Below the pieces are notes generated by a model. It was not told the origin of the DNA. It saw only the letters and a list, made by a program, of their open reading frames with translations, and made no database searches. A DNA stretch of 64,000 nt, from contig VNKQ01000007.1 of assembly GCA_016508695.1 (NCBI GenBank), positions 1,798,001 to 1,862,000 on the forward strand, read 5' to 3'. Of this stretch, positions 1-13,014 are shown one piece after another (within the stretch, counting starts at the first letter, position 1; every line of letters begins with the position of its first letter). Made by a program: the position numbers and the translations under genes. This DNA comes from Hyphodiscus hymeniophilus (taxonomy: Eukaryota; Ascomycota; Leotiomycetes; Helotiales; Hyphodiscaceae).

Positions 1-984
1 GGATGAGCTGCACTTCCTCTATGTACGATTTCCCAGCGGCGACTGCCAATGCGTATGCTGATGGATTCAGGAACTGCACCCAGACTTTGCTGTCTTTCCA
101 ACTTACCCTATCATCCTGCGTAAGCCATCCCAAGCTTGCGATACATGCCTCCTTCTAACTCCCCATAGCCTTCAAGCACACAACCCAGGAAGTAATCGAC
201 TTCTATGCCTCCCAAAATGCCGTCACCATACCCGGAGTCCCAAAATTCGATTCTCGCCGCGTCGTCGACGGCCAGCGCAAGATGGTCTTCCTGAAACCAT
301 TCCCTGCCACATCTGCTGGCCGCAAATTCGAGCTTCGTAACAAAGTCATTGGCGTCTACGACAAGGGCAAGGCTGGTTCCGTTGTCGAGAACCAGCAGGA
401 AATTGTTGACAAGGAGACTGGAGAACCATATGCTCGCATTGTAGGCAGTGCGTTCTTCGTGGGACAAGGTAACTGGGGAGGTCCCAAGGGTCCCGCCACG
501 GAAAACTTTCCCCCACCGGAAGGGAAGAAGCCAGATGCTGTTGCTATCCACCAGAATAGTGCTGAGTCGGCTTTGCTTTATCGGTATGTTAAGCCCGATT
601 ATGGAGAAGAGAAAAAGGAGCTGGACTGACCGAAACAGACTGAACGGTGATTACAATCCTCTTCATGCCACACCCGAGCCCGGACAGAAGATGGGCTTTG
701 GGGGAGCTATCATGCACGGTCTCTCGAGCTGGAATTTTGCTTGCCACGGTCTGCTGAAGGAGATCGGTGGAAGCGACCCCAAGAATATCCGGGAGTTCCA
801 GGCCCGTTTTGCATCGCCTGTTAAACCAGGTGACAAGCTTATTACTGAGATATGGAAGACCGGTGATGTCAAGGATGGATGGGAAGAGATCAGGTTCTTG
901 ACTAGAGTTGACGGAGGAAAGGTCTGTCTGAGTAATGGACGGGCCTTAATGAAGACAGTCGAGAAGGCTAGTAGCAAGTTGTAG
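1..984 (+). CDS. Peroxisomal MaoC-like enoyl-CoA hydratase 2 (5' partial)
   Basis: This gene is cut by the window start, so the N-terminus is missing. Four exons can be read (2-22, 71-119, 169-583, 639-984) with introns of 48, 49 and 55 nt; the coding lengths sum to 831 nt, a multiple of three. The last exon opens with NGDYNPLHATPE, the signature of the hydratase-2/MaoC hot-dog fold, in which Asp and His are catalytic. The protein ends in SKL, a canonical peroxisomal targeting signal (PTS1). In this family the enzyme hydrates trans-2-enoyl-CoA to 3-hydroxyacyl-CoA in peroxisomal beta-oxidation, as the C-terminal domain of fungal Fox2 does. It could instead be a stand-alone dehydratase of a secondary pathway. 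Family and localisation are well supported by sequence; the exact substrate is not. Confidence 0.88.
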
Positions 985-2241
985 ATGTATCTTGATTCTT
1001 GAAATTTGAATTTCTGTGGATTTGAAGCACTAATTGCAGCCAAGACATTGCCTCCTCTAGTGTCTTGCCAATGGTGGAAAGCCAGTTACATGATTCTCTA
1101 GAGCCAAGTCATCTTTTGAGTCCATAGATCGCTGGAAAGATGAGGAACCGAGCTCCAGATGTCCCACGTTGTACAGCCCAACGCAAGGACAAAGACGAGC
1201 AAGTTGTACTTCACTTTTATAGCGGTGTATAAGTTCTTGAAGAATTCCGCCTAGTTGAAGGAGGATGTGGACCAGAGCTGCTAGCCAAGCACATGTTCGG
1301 CATAAATCATAATATCCGGTCCTTTTAAGACACGGTGCTTTGCTAGAACTACCTCCTCGGGTTGGGGATTACCGCCTTTTAGATTATTCTTTCCAGAGAC
1401 TCAGCCAGAAATATTTTGGCTTTGGTATTACGCGGTTATATTAAGAGCCAAAGTATCCCCTTATACCATATGCTGCTTTCCTTTGGAGCCTATGGTTGGA
1501 TCTCTTCTGTAAATCCCAAGGTACTTAATAATCATCGAAAGCTAATAGTATTTATGTTTTTAGCGATCTAGTGATCTGGGTACGCTCTAAGGTCTTTAAG
1601 CCAGACTTAGTTAAAGCAACTAATCCTTACTCCTACCTCTTCCCTCTGAGAAAGAATTCGGCGAGGATCCAGTATTTGTTTATACAGAACGAGAGATATT
1701 GTGCACGATAGTAAGAGAGTATATAAGAGGTGACTAAGCTTTCTGAAACGCCTCAAATGCCGGAGTGCCAGTATTAAAGCTTGATTGTACGTTCGTACAC
1801 ACCTTATGGATATCCTTCTAGCTTTTAGACGTTTGTGAGGGGTGTGGCGATGTATTGTAACTTGTAACCCCTTTTCGACACCCCTGCTCAGTGTCGAGGC
1901 CAATCAGATGGTGGCTGCCGTAAACTAAAATAGCCGAGTTTACTTCAACTCTTCCGGAGGCACTTAGACTCGGTTTCCCGAGGGATTGTAGTCTTCGTTG
2001 CTCAGCACTCGTCCAATGTCAAAAACCTTTTCTCTACTGTTGTCCCAACTCATGACTGCCTTGGTGGAACATGTGTCTCTCGATACACGGAGATTCTCCG
2101 GCGCACTTGGCATAAGCTCACCATTGTGCCCAATCGAGTACCTCTTGGCTCTGCGGCGGTTGATCGTAGATGCTTATTAGTTGTGCAATGCTGCATTTGT
2201 AGAAGCCGGTCACGAAGTTTCCCTGCTGCATCAGGTCTACG
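985..2241. other. Gene-free stretch, AT-rich, possible decayed repeat
   Basis: No convincing coding frame on either strand. About 1300-1800 is AT- and TA-rich with frequent stops in all frames, which fits a mutated (RIP-like) transposon relic, but no terminal repeats or transposase motifs could be recognised. The last few hundred bases would serve as promoter of the downstream Zn2Cys6 gene. Confidence 0.4.
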
Positions 2242-4275
2242 ATGGCTGAAAAGGAGCGTCAGCGCCCCTGGCGACCAAGGATGGGTAAACCGAAGGCGAG
2301 GACTGGTTGCCTTTCATGCAAGTATGTACTCACTTATCCACCTTGTCTCAATTAGGCCTTGGTCATTCTTGAAACTTCACTGCTGACTAAATGAATATAG
2401 GAAGAGGAGGATCAAATGTGATGAAGGTAGACCAAATTGTCAGAAGTGTCTGAAGTTCGGAGTAGCCTGTGATGGCTATGGTGACACTATGATTCACAGC
2501 CGCCAATCTTTTCCACACCCCGTCAGAGTATTGGAGAGTCATCACACCCTTGTTCGTTCAAATCCGAAGACCGTTGAATTTGCAAACGAGCAAGAGCATC
2601 GTTACTTCAAGTCTTTCTGGGAGGTGAGTGTCAAGATTCTATATCCTGCGTTGCATTGGTGAGACTGACCTGGCCATGCAGAATGTGGCACCCAGATTCA
2701 GGGGTGCGTTCACTGTTTCGTCTGTCTGGACGTCTATCGTTCTCCAAGCATCATACTACGATTCCAGTATTCGGCAAGTCATCGCTGCAACAGGAGCGCT
2801 TGTGCGGAAACTTGATGCTGTTGAGGGGCCTCCTGCCTGCATTTGCGATTCGAATGATGACTATTCGCAGGCGCTGCAATACTATCAGCAAGCTCTGAAG
2901 GGCATGAGATCTATCAAAGACGTCCGGACAGCGTTGATTGCGTGTTTACTCATCTGCAATTTCGAAACCCACACTCGCCGAATAGGTAGGCAAACTCCAG
3001 TCCTTTCGAGTACTGCCATTTGGGAGATATATCATATTCCAAAGTTCGAGTTCGGCTACAGGAACCACAGACTGATTCTCTATGATAGACCTGGCTGTCA
3101 AGACAGCTCAGAGCGGCTTCAAACTACTTAACGGCTTGCTGGCAAGTGTTCAGCCCTCCAAGGTCGTGGCAGCTCTTCGTCCTCTTCCTGAAGTAGAGAA
3201 AGACCTGGTCAGGGTTTTTGCCAGTCTCGATGTCATGCTATTACCCGTGACCGGAGGTACAAGATTGAATAGTCGCTTGGTACAATACGAACCGTTCGGA
3301 CCACTCATGGGTGCCACAGCCAGTGCGATCATCCCTCAAAAGTTCACCAATATTGAAGATGCAAAGATGTGTTTGGAGCGCCTTTTGGCCCGACATCATA
3401 CAGAGTTCGATAAGCAGTAAGCAACTTCGCTTCTTTCTCCCAAACCTATGCCTGTTCAAGCTCCATCTTGTTTTACAGCTCAGAAAATCTATTCAAAGTC
3501 TTCCCCATCTAGAATTTCGATCCTCGAATCCTTCTAGGAGAGTGCTCACTCGAACAATTGTAGTCCAGGGTGGACTTCCCTAGTACCGAAACTCCAAGTC
3601 TCCAAATCCTCTGCCGTGATGACCGTTGACTTCCGCTATCGACGCTGGATATCGGCAGTGCAGGAGCCCGAGAACCTAAGTGCCGATATGCATACTTTCG
3701 TTAAGGACAACCTTCTTTGGGCACGAGCGTTCGAGCATTTGCCAAAACAGATTAGGGACTTGGACCTAGAGGAATTCACAAGAGCAACATTACTTCAGTT
3801 ACACGCCCAGACCGTTTGTCTGCTTTTCATTTGCCTCCCGGCAATGCAAGAGTGTATCTTCGACCAGTATTTGGAAGAATTCAAAGGATTTATCTCACTC
3901 TGTGAGATTTACCTCGCGCTCCCAGGCTCTAGAAAGCCATTTGTCTCCTTGAGTTGCGGGGTACTGTTCCCGCTGTTTCTTACCGCTGTCAGATGTCGTG
4001 ACTGGGAAACCCGCCGTAAAGCTATTTCCTTACTGGAAGTCAATCAGATTGAGATCTGGGACTCCAAGCTACTGAGGCAGGCGGCGATATGGGTGATGGA
4101 GCTCGAAGAAAGCGGCCGTGCCTTTGGAGAACATATTCCGGAAGAATCTCGCCTCAGAGTTGGGAAGCTGTCGGTCGATTTTCAGGATAAAAAGGCGTGG
4201 TACACTGCTTATCGACATGGAGTGGAGCCGGAGGATGAAGCAAATCATCTTGTGAAGAACCTTTCATGGCAATGA
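2242..4275 (+). CDS. Zn2Cys6 binuclear cluster transcription factor
   Basis: Five exons were rebuilt: 2242-2321, 2401-2623, 2682-2985, 3089-3416 and 3564-4275. They sum to 1647 nt, giving 548 aa. The first intron interrupts the DNA-binding domain; after splicing the protein contains CLSCKKRRIKCDEGRPNC followed by QKCLKFGVAC. This is the full C-x2-C-x6-C-x6-C-x2-C-x6-C pattern of fungal Gal4-type zinc clusters, at about residues 21-48. The remaining ~490 residues are helix-rich and resemble the C-terminal region of the large group of fungal C6 regulators with one N-terminal zinc cluster. It is expected to be a nuclear, sequence-specific regulator; target genes cannot be inferred. An in-frame second Met lies 13 codons downstream (2281). 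The last junction (intron 3417-3563, 147 nt) is the least certain, although it keeps the frame open. Confidence 0.85.
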
Positions 4276-5498
4276 AAGAGGTTCAACCTCTTCATATCGC
4301 CAAAAAAAACACGACCACCCCTAACGTCATCGCTGCCAAATTCAAAACATAGATGGCGATCGCAAACTCGTCCTGCATACTATGTTTATACGACGCCCAC
4401 ATCACGCCAAGAAGAAGATTTACGATTTCAAAGAATACGGAGGAAATCACCTCGATATTTCCCCCACCCCAAGCTTCTACAACCTGTAGCCCTTATCCTG
4501 GTATCAGGCCGCCGCTGCATCTCAGCTTCTCCTTCGACCCTTTCGGGAAGCGATAAGACACACAGTGTCGTTCTCTGTGATCAGCACTGTCGAAAGTACA
4601 TCGTACGTTCTTCACGCGCAGGAGGACTGAGCTGATATGGCGCCGGGTGGTACCGAGCTTCCCCCGTTTCTGGTTGAGGAATCTCATCTGGGGTTCCTTA
4701 GATCTACAAATTCGCTCTCGGACATTTCCAAGTGGACGAACTTGATACTACACAGCGTATGAGGAGATAGGTATGACAGACAAATCCCACGCATTGAGCG
4801 GTAGTTGTTTCTTAGGATCATGAAGAGGGCTCTTCTGATTTTTCTCGAAGAGTAACGATGTTGAGCTACAGCATTCGAGTGGTATAGCGGCCCTGACTGT
4901 CACAGAGGGGTAGATGAAGTAGCTCTGTCAGAGGTGTTGTTGGCTTTTGTGGATGTGAGCTGCCGCTATCGCGCTGTCCTTCACGGGCCTGCCGGTCGGA
5001 CATTGGGGGGGGGGGGGGTAAGTCCTGGATCGTAGCTTTTGCTTGAGCCTTTAGTCAGAATACATTACTAGTGTTTGAGCTCACCATCTGCCCTCTTCCC
5101 GACGATATGCCACGGACGTATGTAGCAGCAATGGCCAATGCCTCATTACCTGTCACTCTAGTTCTTTCCATGCGTGAACAGCCAGAAACTGGGAAAGAAA
5201 ACTGATTTCGATCTTGAAACCTGCACATCCCTTCATATGAATTGTGACATGACAAGCCACCTCAGTCTCATTACACTTGCACCAGAAAATCTAATACAGT
5301 CCGGGACGTCTCGTATTCTTGTGGTTCCAATCCTCTATGTTCTTAAAATAACAAATATGCATATATCCATCTGAGAAATGTAATCTCCCAACCCGATTGC
5401 CACAAACGCCTGTGCTATGCAGATATATCAAATACGCTGTTTCATCACATGTGTATACCCGCCCCGTATTCTCAAAGCCCGTACGCCTCGCGCCGCTC
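4276..5498. other. Intergenic region between convergent genes
   Basis: It lies between the 3' ends of the Zn2Cys6 gene and the DUF1765 gene. Only short chance reading frames are present. The one clear feature is a 14-base G run at 5005-5018. Confidence 0.6.
5005..5018 (+). repeat. Homopolymer run G14
   Basis: Fourteen consecutive G bases, directly followed by TAAG. Such a run is prone to length change and to assembly error. It lies in non-coding DNA. Confidence 0.95.
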
Positions 5499-8400
5499 TC
5501 AAGCCGCGAATTTCCTAAATCCTTCCACTCCCAAAGTAGGCACTTCGACCCACTTCAGTCCCGGCACGCCCTCATTCCTTCTCCTATCCGCAAAATTGTT
5601 ACACTCTCCCACGATCAACGTCCACTCCGACAACGCTCTCCCCGCATACTTTGCCCTAGCGATTTTTTCCGCGCTAGCTCCTCCTTCAGCAGGATCTTTG
5701 GGCACTACTTCACGACTCGTACCCGGTACCCGGGCGCCCAGCCATGCCTGGGCAGCCGCAGGCAATCTCGGCGGACTGAGTCGACGCTCGTTACCAACGT
5801 TGAGGCCTCCCCCGCTGCCGCCTCCTGTTCGCCCATTCCCGTTAGTTGGTGCTTTGTCGAAATGTTGACTCCATTCTAAGCTGAATTTGAAGGAGTATGC
5901 ACGATGCGTCGCTGCGGTTGCAGGAGGTGTGTCGCTATCTGTGCTCGATGACTTACGCGGAAGGCCAGGCCGAGAACGTGCTATTGCTGTCTCCTTTCGC
6001 GCTTCCTCGAGGGTCTTGGTCGGACTTACCGCGCGGCTTTGAGTTGGTGATGGAGAGCCCTCTACACCTGTCGAAAAGTTCGATGGTAGTACCTTAGTCA
6101 TGAAAGTCCATCGCTTCTTATTCGGCCCAGTAGAGGAATCCATGGTGAGTTTTGGTGCAGATGAATCTGCTGCGTCGAATTTCGAGAGTGTTGCAAAAGA
6201 TGAATGCTTTTTATGAGATGTCGCTTGCGTAGTAGCTATAGCCCCAGATCTTGACGGGCTCATGATGCCGTCGAAACCAAGGAATTGACTCGCCGCGGGC
6301 GACTGATTGTCATTTCGAATTATCAGAAGCCGGCGGCCCGGTGCTGGGTGACATGGAGCTGTTGAGGGTGGAAGGACGCAGGATTTTTCAGCCGCCTGTT
6401 TCAGAAATAAATAGTGAGCCCAGCTTGCTTTTGCACGAGCGGAAATTGTGCTAAATATTTTTCTGTAATTTATTAGATTCTTGATCGATTACTCCTGGTT
6501 GGAGACTTACGTATCCAAATCAGTGGCTTCCCCATGTTCACGACAGAGCCGCCAACAAAGCAGCCGCATGTAGTAGGCCCTCACCATCGGACACCAGTGA
6601 TTGAAAAACTTGTCAAAGGTTTCTTCTGTCAGCAGCCACTCGAGGCAGATGACCTCTTTCCGACGTTCATCATGACCTATCACATTCCATGCCCCAAAGA
6701 GGAAAGCAAAGAGTCGAATCTCAGACAAACTATTCTGACTCTCGAGCATTTTCTTGCATACGTCCATCCAAAAGCGCCAGTTGATGAAGTCGGTTTCATA
6801 TTCACGAAAGTAGTAGAATCGCATGTATAGCGCCAAAGACTCCTCCATAAAGTCACATAGAACGAAACATGCATTGTGGTCGAAGACTGAAGTTCTTCGA
6901 GCAGCTGCTTGTGTCATGTTACTGAAAGCTTCAGCAAAGGTCAATCGAGCAGCATCATATTCTGAAGGCCGTTCCGAAAGGAAATCTCGTAAGAGCATAA
7001 TCAGTCGGTTTTCGGCCATGAGCCTCGCGGAATTGTTTGATGGCAACGGAAGTGCAGTAGCACTTGCGTCGGCACCGGCAAGAACATCGTCAAAGGTTAT
7101 CGGGAGGGGCTCTACAGGGGGTTGTCGGTGGATGGTTGCATCGAGGGTTGTCAGTATCTGAGCTTGAACAAGCACAAAACCTAAAAGAAGCTTGTCAGCC
7201 AAGCCTGCAGTTTCTTCAACATATTCGACATCGACTTACCCGGAGCGCGCGACTTCTCTGCAAAGGAAAGATCCGATGGCAAAAACTCCTCCGCTAAGAT
7301 GTGATAGTGCTTTGCAAAAACGAAGAACAGATCGCTATCCCGTCCGCACCACCGAGCAGTCCAGGGGCCGTTCCAAGCAATTTTTGAGGCAAGAATGGGC
7401 AAATCTGGGCCATTCCGTAACTGAGTAGCCATCGACTTAACCGAAGTCCAAGCCAACTGCCTTATTTGTGACGGAAAAAATATAGCCACTTCCTGTGTAT
7501 CCGATCGGTTAAGACGCCTTGGCAGACCAAGTTCGTCCGCAGCACGCCGGAGGATCTCCGCCTGGAGTCTCCATATCCGTACCAATGCATCCGCTACTCC
7601 TGGTACAAAGAAGAATGCATATGCAGACGCCTTGCCACAGAACGTGACTAAACTAGCTGGTGCATGTCTTAATGACATTCTGTCAACCACATAAGACATT
7701 TGAAAGAGCAAATTCTGGATGAACGTATTCCGAACGTTATGGTAGACAGATTCGGCCATGAATTGGGATGCAGAAGACTTGAGAGAAGCTGAAGACTTCC
7801 GGTTTCGAAGAGGAAGACCATCGGTGCTTGAATTAGGAGATTGGTCGGATAACGGGGCAAACGCAGGAGTTTGCCGCCATTCAGGCCTCGTCATGATACC
7901 AGTTACTGCCTCCAGCAGCACAGGGCGATCCACACCGGACACTGCTTGATTCTGTCGCCCATCAAGGACCTCCAAAAGTCCCATCCACCATTTGTTCAGG
8001 ATGTTGACCCGCCGATCGAGATCTTCTGGACGAAGGGTCTTGTTTGAAGAATGTGAAGCATGATTTCGAAGAAAAGGTAATAGTGCGGCTCGGACAACAT
8101 TGGTTTTCAAAGACCAGCTCTTAGACTGGAATTTCGAAAAGTCATTTTCTAGTGACCGAAAGGCTGACCATAACTCATCTTTTTTGCGCTGGGTAGGTAT
8201 TTCGATCCCAATACTATGGAGCCTCTCGGTGGAATGAGTCTTGGGAAGTGGAGGTATTTTGTCCGTTGAAGTGCTCGGAGTTGACTTGTTATCTACCGAG
8301 CTCCTGGGTAAGCTGCTGGTCGACGAATTGGCGGAATTGAATGTGGTAAAGTTCATTAGAACACTCTGCGGTCTTGACTTGTTCTTCGATAGGGTTGTAG

Positions 8401-9127
8401 AACTTCGATTGGCTTGTTTAAGAGGGCTATCGGACGTTTTCACAGGTGCAGGACTTTCAATCCTTGGGGCGGCCATGCTACGTCGAGGGCTCGACGACGA
8501 GACGGTGCTAGCAGACTTAGAAGTATCGTCTGGATTGCCATCTTGATCCCCCTCCCTCCCTGAATTCCGGCTTGGTGATGGGGATCTGGACGATGTGATC
8601 CACGATTTCTTGGCAAATGTAGCAAACGATTCTGTTACGGTCTTCGTTTTGTCCCGGGTAGCTTTGGGAATCTGAGGGACTGGAGGGATGTTGCTTGGTG
8701 ATGAACTGACACCCTCAGAAGATTCGGTCCTCTCTGGTGATCCCTTTACCTTTTGTATCCAAGATTTTGGCCGTGCAACCAAAGACTTTCTCCTACCCAA
8801 CCTTTCGAGTTTCGGCCGCTCCTCCTTCGTCCGAGTGCCGGTCTTCTCATCCTTGCTGTCTTTCACCTTGTCATCCTTCTCCGAAAAGGTCGCTGGCGGG
8901 GTCTCTGCAGAGGAAACTCGATGTAAACCTGCATCGGTTGGGTATATGGATTCGAGGCTTGGTATACAACTGAAACTTGCAGATCTCGGGAGCTCATCAT
9001 CGATACGTACAGCCGGGCCCTTGTAGTCGATATTGCCAAGCTCGGGAATATTTGAAGAGGAATGTGATCGAGGTAATGCTGAGTTCGTACTGAAAATGGA
9101 AGGCATCGTCCACGTAGGACCCTGCAT
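5499..9127 (-). CDS. DUF1765 / UPF0592 family protein
   Basis: Three exons on the minus strand: 9127-7240, 7180-6511 and 6462-5499. Introns are 59 and 48 nt, and the product is 1173 aa (3522 nt including stop). The N-terminal ~310 residues are Ser/Pro/Lys-rich and look disordered. A folded block follows, with segments such as NILNKWWMGLLEVLDGRQN, RPVLLEAVTGIMTRPEW and NTFIQNLLFQMSYVVDRMSL, which I recognise as the DUF1765/UPF0592 family conserved in fungi. The second exon carries further helical sequence of the same domain. The last ~250 residues are again low-complexity. S. pombe members are listed as UPF0592 membrane proteins, but I see no clear run of transmembrane helices. The molecular function of the family is unknown. 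The splice sites give continuous, family-like sequence, so the model is strong. Confidence 0.85.
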
Positions 9128-10886
9128 GTCATTAGACTGCGGCAGGGTTGTAACGAAATCTAGGAAGTCATTGCAAATAGATCGCGACGAGTGATCAATG
9201 TGGGAAACAGATGATCAAAATCTCTGGCCGGCAGAGCGGTTCAAAATTGATAGAGGGTCTGGATCGAACGTTTGACGGTAAGATACATTCATAGGTTGGA
9301 AAGCGGTACTTGGTCGAGAATGTACAGAAGCGCGTTGCTCACGATAGACACGGACAGTTGTTGTCGCAGATTAAAAGCGATGAGTTGCAATGAAACGAGT
9401 GTATATGCGACAGTAATACAGATGCGAATGGAACAAGTCAGGTAGAGAAGCGTGTCGAGAAGGAGGGTTGGTAATGTCTGATCATCAGAGTTGGCACAAG
9501 TTTAAAGTTAGGTTGGCTTCCGCACAGCCCGGTAAGTCCGTAGAGCGGCGACCAATATGTAAGAACCATTGGGGCAACTCCTTTGTGGTCGAAATGTGAC
9601 AAGTTGGAACAACAACATACAAAAACCAGCCTTGTCGTCAAATCATTGTCGTAAGGTGAAGACTCTGCATGTTGGTGTTGTTGGAGAATATCTTCAATGC
9701 TGCCGCCAAGCCAAGTTCTCAAAGAGACATTTTTATAGCTGCTGCTTTATGATTACGAGGCTTACGTATGAACCACCGTGGAGGATGACATTCTAATATA
9801 ATCTTACACTTTTGAGGAGACATAATGGCGACGCAGATGTGTGACCTGTTTGAACATTTCTTTATCTTACTGCTCCTTTTGTGCCTGTACAACTGCTCCT
9901 GTCGATGTTTCGTGAGCGGTAATAACCCATCCTTGATAAGGACTTGCATGAAGCCACTTCTCAAGCAGCCAGGGGATTTGCAAGGTTTCTCATCTACTCC
10001 AACTAGTTTTCGTCTTGTTGGATGTGGGTTTTGCCTTAGCTATCAATGTGTCACTTTGAGCGTGAGCTGTTCGTTGTTCATCGCCGTCCTAAGGAGAGGA
10101 GCTGATCCTTTCTCTAAAAGATTTGATAACAAGCAATTCATATTGCCATGACGAGACGGCCTTGGAGAATGTCCTACGCAGGTTAGAATTCCCCCCAAAG
10201 TCCACTCATCAGCCTCGTATGCCGAGTCCCGACCCCTGAGCCTAATATATAAATCTCCGCGATCCCGTGGTATTACCCGGCACTTACAAAGGAGAAAGTT
10301 AGAGCATCACAAACTTACTTTAAAGACATCCATAGTATCATGAACGGGCATATGGAATAACATCAACTCTGTATTGTCATTAAGTCCACGTGTCTACACT
10401 ATTGTAGGCTTTCCACTATTTGACTTCGTACGAGGCGACCAATCTCCAATCACCAGGATCTTGCGGCAGGGGCCGACGTGCTATTTTTATCATTGTCGAG
10501 GAACGTTAGGAAAGCTGAGGCTCTGCTTTGCAGGAAGGTCCAGCTTGCTTCACTCGAGGCGGACACAATGAGCCCTGAGCCAGTATAAATAGAATAGTAG
10601 CACTACGCAATAGCCTCAATTAGCATCATGGTTTCGAGCTTTCATGCTTGCGCATTCCCGGTGTCCGACGGCCTTCCCCTATCCTTTCGTTTGGGAATAA
10701 CCGCGCCGTGTCAATACTAACGCGCGCTTACATAACGATATCATCTTATCGAGCCTGCCTGAGATGGGCCCTGACCATCCCCACAGCCTTTTACCTAGCA
10801 GAAGAGATCCAGTCGGCGGGGTCTTCGCCATCTTCGACCAACCTGGAAGCGTGGTCCTACCTTCGCCCGTGCAATACAACCTCACA
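9128..10886. other. Divergent intergenic/promoter region
   Basis: The region separates the starts of the minus-strand DUF1765 gene and the plus-strand F-box-like gene, so it holds both promoters. Reading frames of up to 108 codons have biased, non-protein-like composition. AT-rich TATA-like strings occur near 10245 and 10584. No RNA gene or repeat was recognised. Confidence 0.6.
10584..10591 (+). promoter_or_regulatory. TATA-box-like string TATAAATA
   Basis: A TATAAATA string about 300 bases upstream of the F-box-like start codon at 10887. The position would suit transcription with a long leader. It is a motif match only; transcription starts were not observable. Confidence 0.3.
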
Positions 10887-13014
10887 ATGGACCGTCCTAC
10901 TGCACAGATGGAGTCCCTACCTCCAGAACTTGTCGAACTGATTCTATTGTGGACATCACGAATGTGCAGGTGCGACAAGAATAACGTCCTACCTTTGCGA
11001 CATGTGTCCAAGGCGTTCAATACGAGCTTGCGGCCTTATGTCTTGAAGACTATACAGTTGGAGTTCTCGAGGTTTTTGAAGGGCCCAAATCCGCCCAGTA
11101 GGGAGGCTCTTGCGGGTATTGGAGGCTTCTGCCAGGCTGTATACCTGGACATGATGGTTGTGAGGGATGAAGGTACGTTGGGGCTTTTCTCTTGGCATTG
11201 CGGTACCTAGAATTGAGATGGTTATGGTGATGGGGCTCGAGAATCTGGACTCATACAACCGCAAAGGTGGCTCGGCATGCTCAGCGCTGGATATCGGGCG
11301 GGGGGCTGTTTAAATTCGAGCAAAACTCGAAACCTGCTTTGGGCCTTGGTTGTGAAGTCTCTGTGGTCTGCCCTGCTTCGAGCGACTGGGGAGATTGTGA
11401 ATCTGCTAGCTCTTGAAGTCCAACTTAAGCAGGATAAAGCCTGGACTTTGTATACAAGACAAAAACTAACAAATTATTCTGCAGAAGAAATCAGTAGACT
11501 TGGAGAGGTCTTTCATGGAATATTACCGAAAGTTCCCGAAATGGGACCCCTTTTAGATTCCCTCCGACGATATTGCATGAGCGAGTCGACCTTTGACGAA
11601 GCAGACTTTAAGGAAGTGGTGAAGGTATGTTGCACAAAGAGAGAACATTGGGTATTGAGCTCATGTACAGTAGTCTGTAATGGATAACTCCCCGAATATG
11701 CATCGACTCAAACTCAACCTCCCTTTTCAGGTTGTTGGACGAGCAAGCTTGACAGCAACGCTATTCTTGGCTACCACACTAGCATGCGTTGCAACTCGGT
11801 CTGAGGAATTCAGGGTTTTGGAAACTTTGGTCATTGACCATGTCAGCGATACCACGATTCTCAACATCTGCAACAACCCTATCGATGCACGAAATGCGTT
11901 GGCTTGTTTTGCAGGCTTGAAACACCTTGTACTCTCTATCAAGCGACAGGAAACAAGAATAGCGCGGCAAAAGACTTTCAGTCAAAACTTGTGGCTCTTG
12001 ATTCGTAAGGCTGCGGGAATGGAGAGCCTATGCCTAATTGGATGGAATGTGAAGAGGGATATCAAAACCCGCAAACACCGACATGCCGTCAGCTTCAATG
12101 GTCAGTACTGGCTACTTTTGTGTGAGGGCAAATTTGTTGACGATTATCAAACAGAATGGAGTATGCGATCCTTGCCCTACCCAATAGATGACTTCAAAGG
12201 TTTTCCCAGATTACGTTACTTGGAGTTGAAGCGTGTGGACATAAATCCGGAATGCCTGGTGAAAATGATAACAAATAACGCGCAAACCTTAAAGGAACTT
12301 TATTTGAACGAAGTCTATATCAAAGTTTTTGGTGCGGTGGATCTGGAACATACCTCGTTGTGGATTGGGTATCCAGATATTAAAAGACCAGATGACAGCC
12401 TCTGGGTGGCAGAGGAACTCCGCGAGACTATGGGTCTATCGCTTGATATCCTAAGAGTCACGGGCCTTGGCTACGACGACTTTGAACCCGATCGAAACTC
12501 AACACATTCCAACTATGATCTTAACGATCCAACTGGTCTCCAGAGGTCTTTTGATCAAAGGTTTGTCGAAGCGGTATTTGGCAATGAGGACATCATGGTC
12601 GAAGACGCTAACCTCGCTGCTGGTCATCAACTACCTCCCTTTCAGATACAAGAGCATGGCGAGACTTTTCTTCCATCCTTGGCTTTTCTCACGCAGGCAG
12701 AAACAGTGATGCCTCCGACGGGACCGCGCATTCTGCCACCATTGTCTCAACGGGACGAGATAGATGACTACGATGCTGACACCTATCAACGTGGTCGGAA
12801 CACGACGTCAAAGTTGAAGCGCTGTATCGATGGATACTTCTTCAATCACAACGAGCAAGCCCTGAAAGAACTGCAGAGAATCATCACGGTTGCAGATCGA
12901 GGTATGGCTTTGATTTCGCAAGAACTCATTCGAAGTCAGCATCTGAGAATCAATCCTGTTGAAGGGCTATTGGAGACTCCGGCAGGTGATGCGATCCCGA
13001 CAGACTCTTCTTGA
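10887..13014 (+). CDS. F-box-like / LRR-like fungal protein, one splice site unresolved
   Basis: The N-terminus reads MESLPPELVELILLW from the eighth residue, followed by LPLRHVSKAFN. This matches the L-P-x-E-[LI] start and the later 'VSKxFN' helix of fungal F-box-like domains. Such proteins usually act as substrate adaptors in SCF ubiquitin ligases. Exon 1 runs 10887-11172. A clear 49-nt intron at 11625-11673 joins FDEADFKEVVK to SVMDNSPNMHRL, and a long final exon runs to 13014. It contains leucine-rich segments such as RLRYLELKRVDINPECL and TLKELYLNEVYI, typical of the LRR-like tail. Between 11173 and about 11277 the frame must change. The donor GTACGT at 11173 is good, but the only acceptors that restore frame (before 11218 or 11242) end in GAG, so this gene may have an odd splice site or be slightly damaged. 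Confidence 0.65.
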
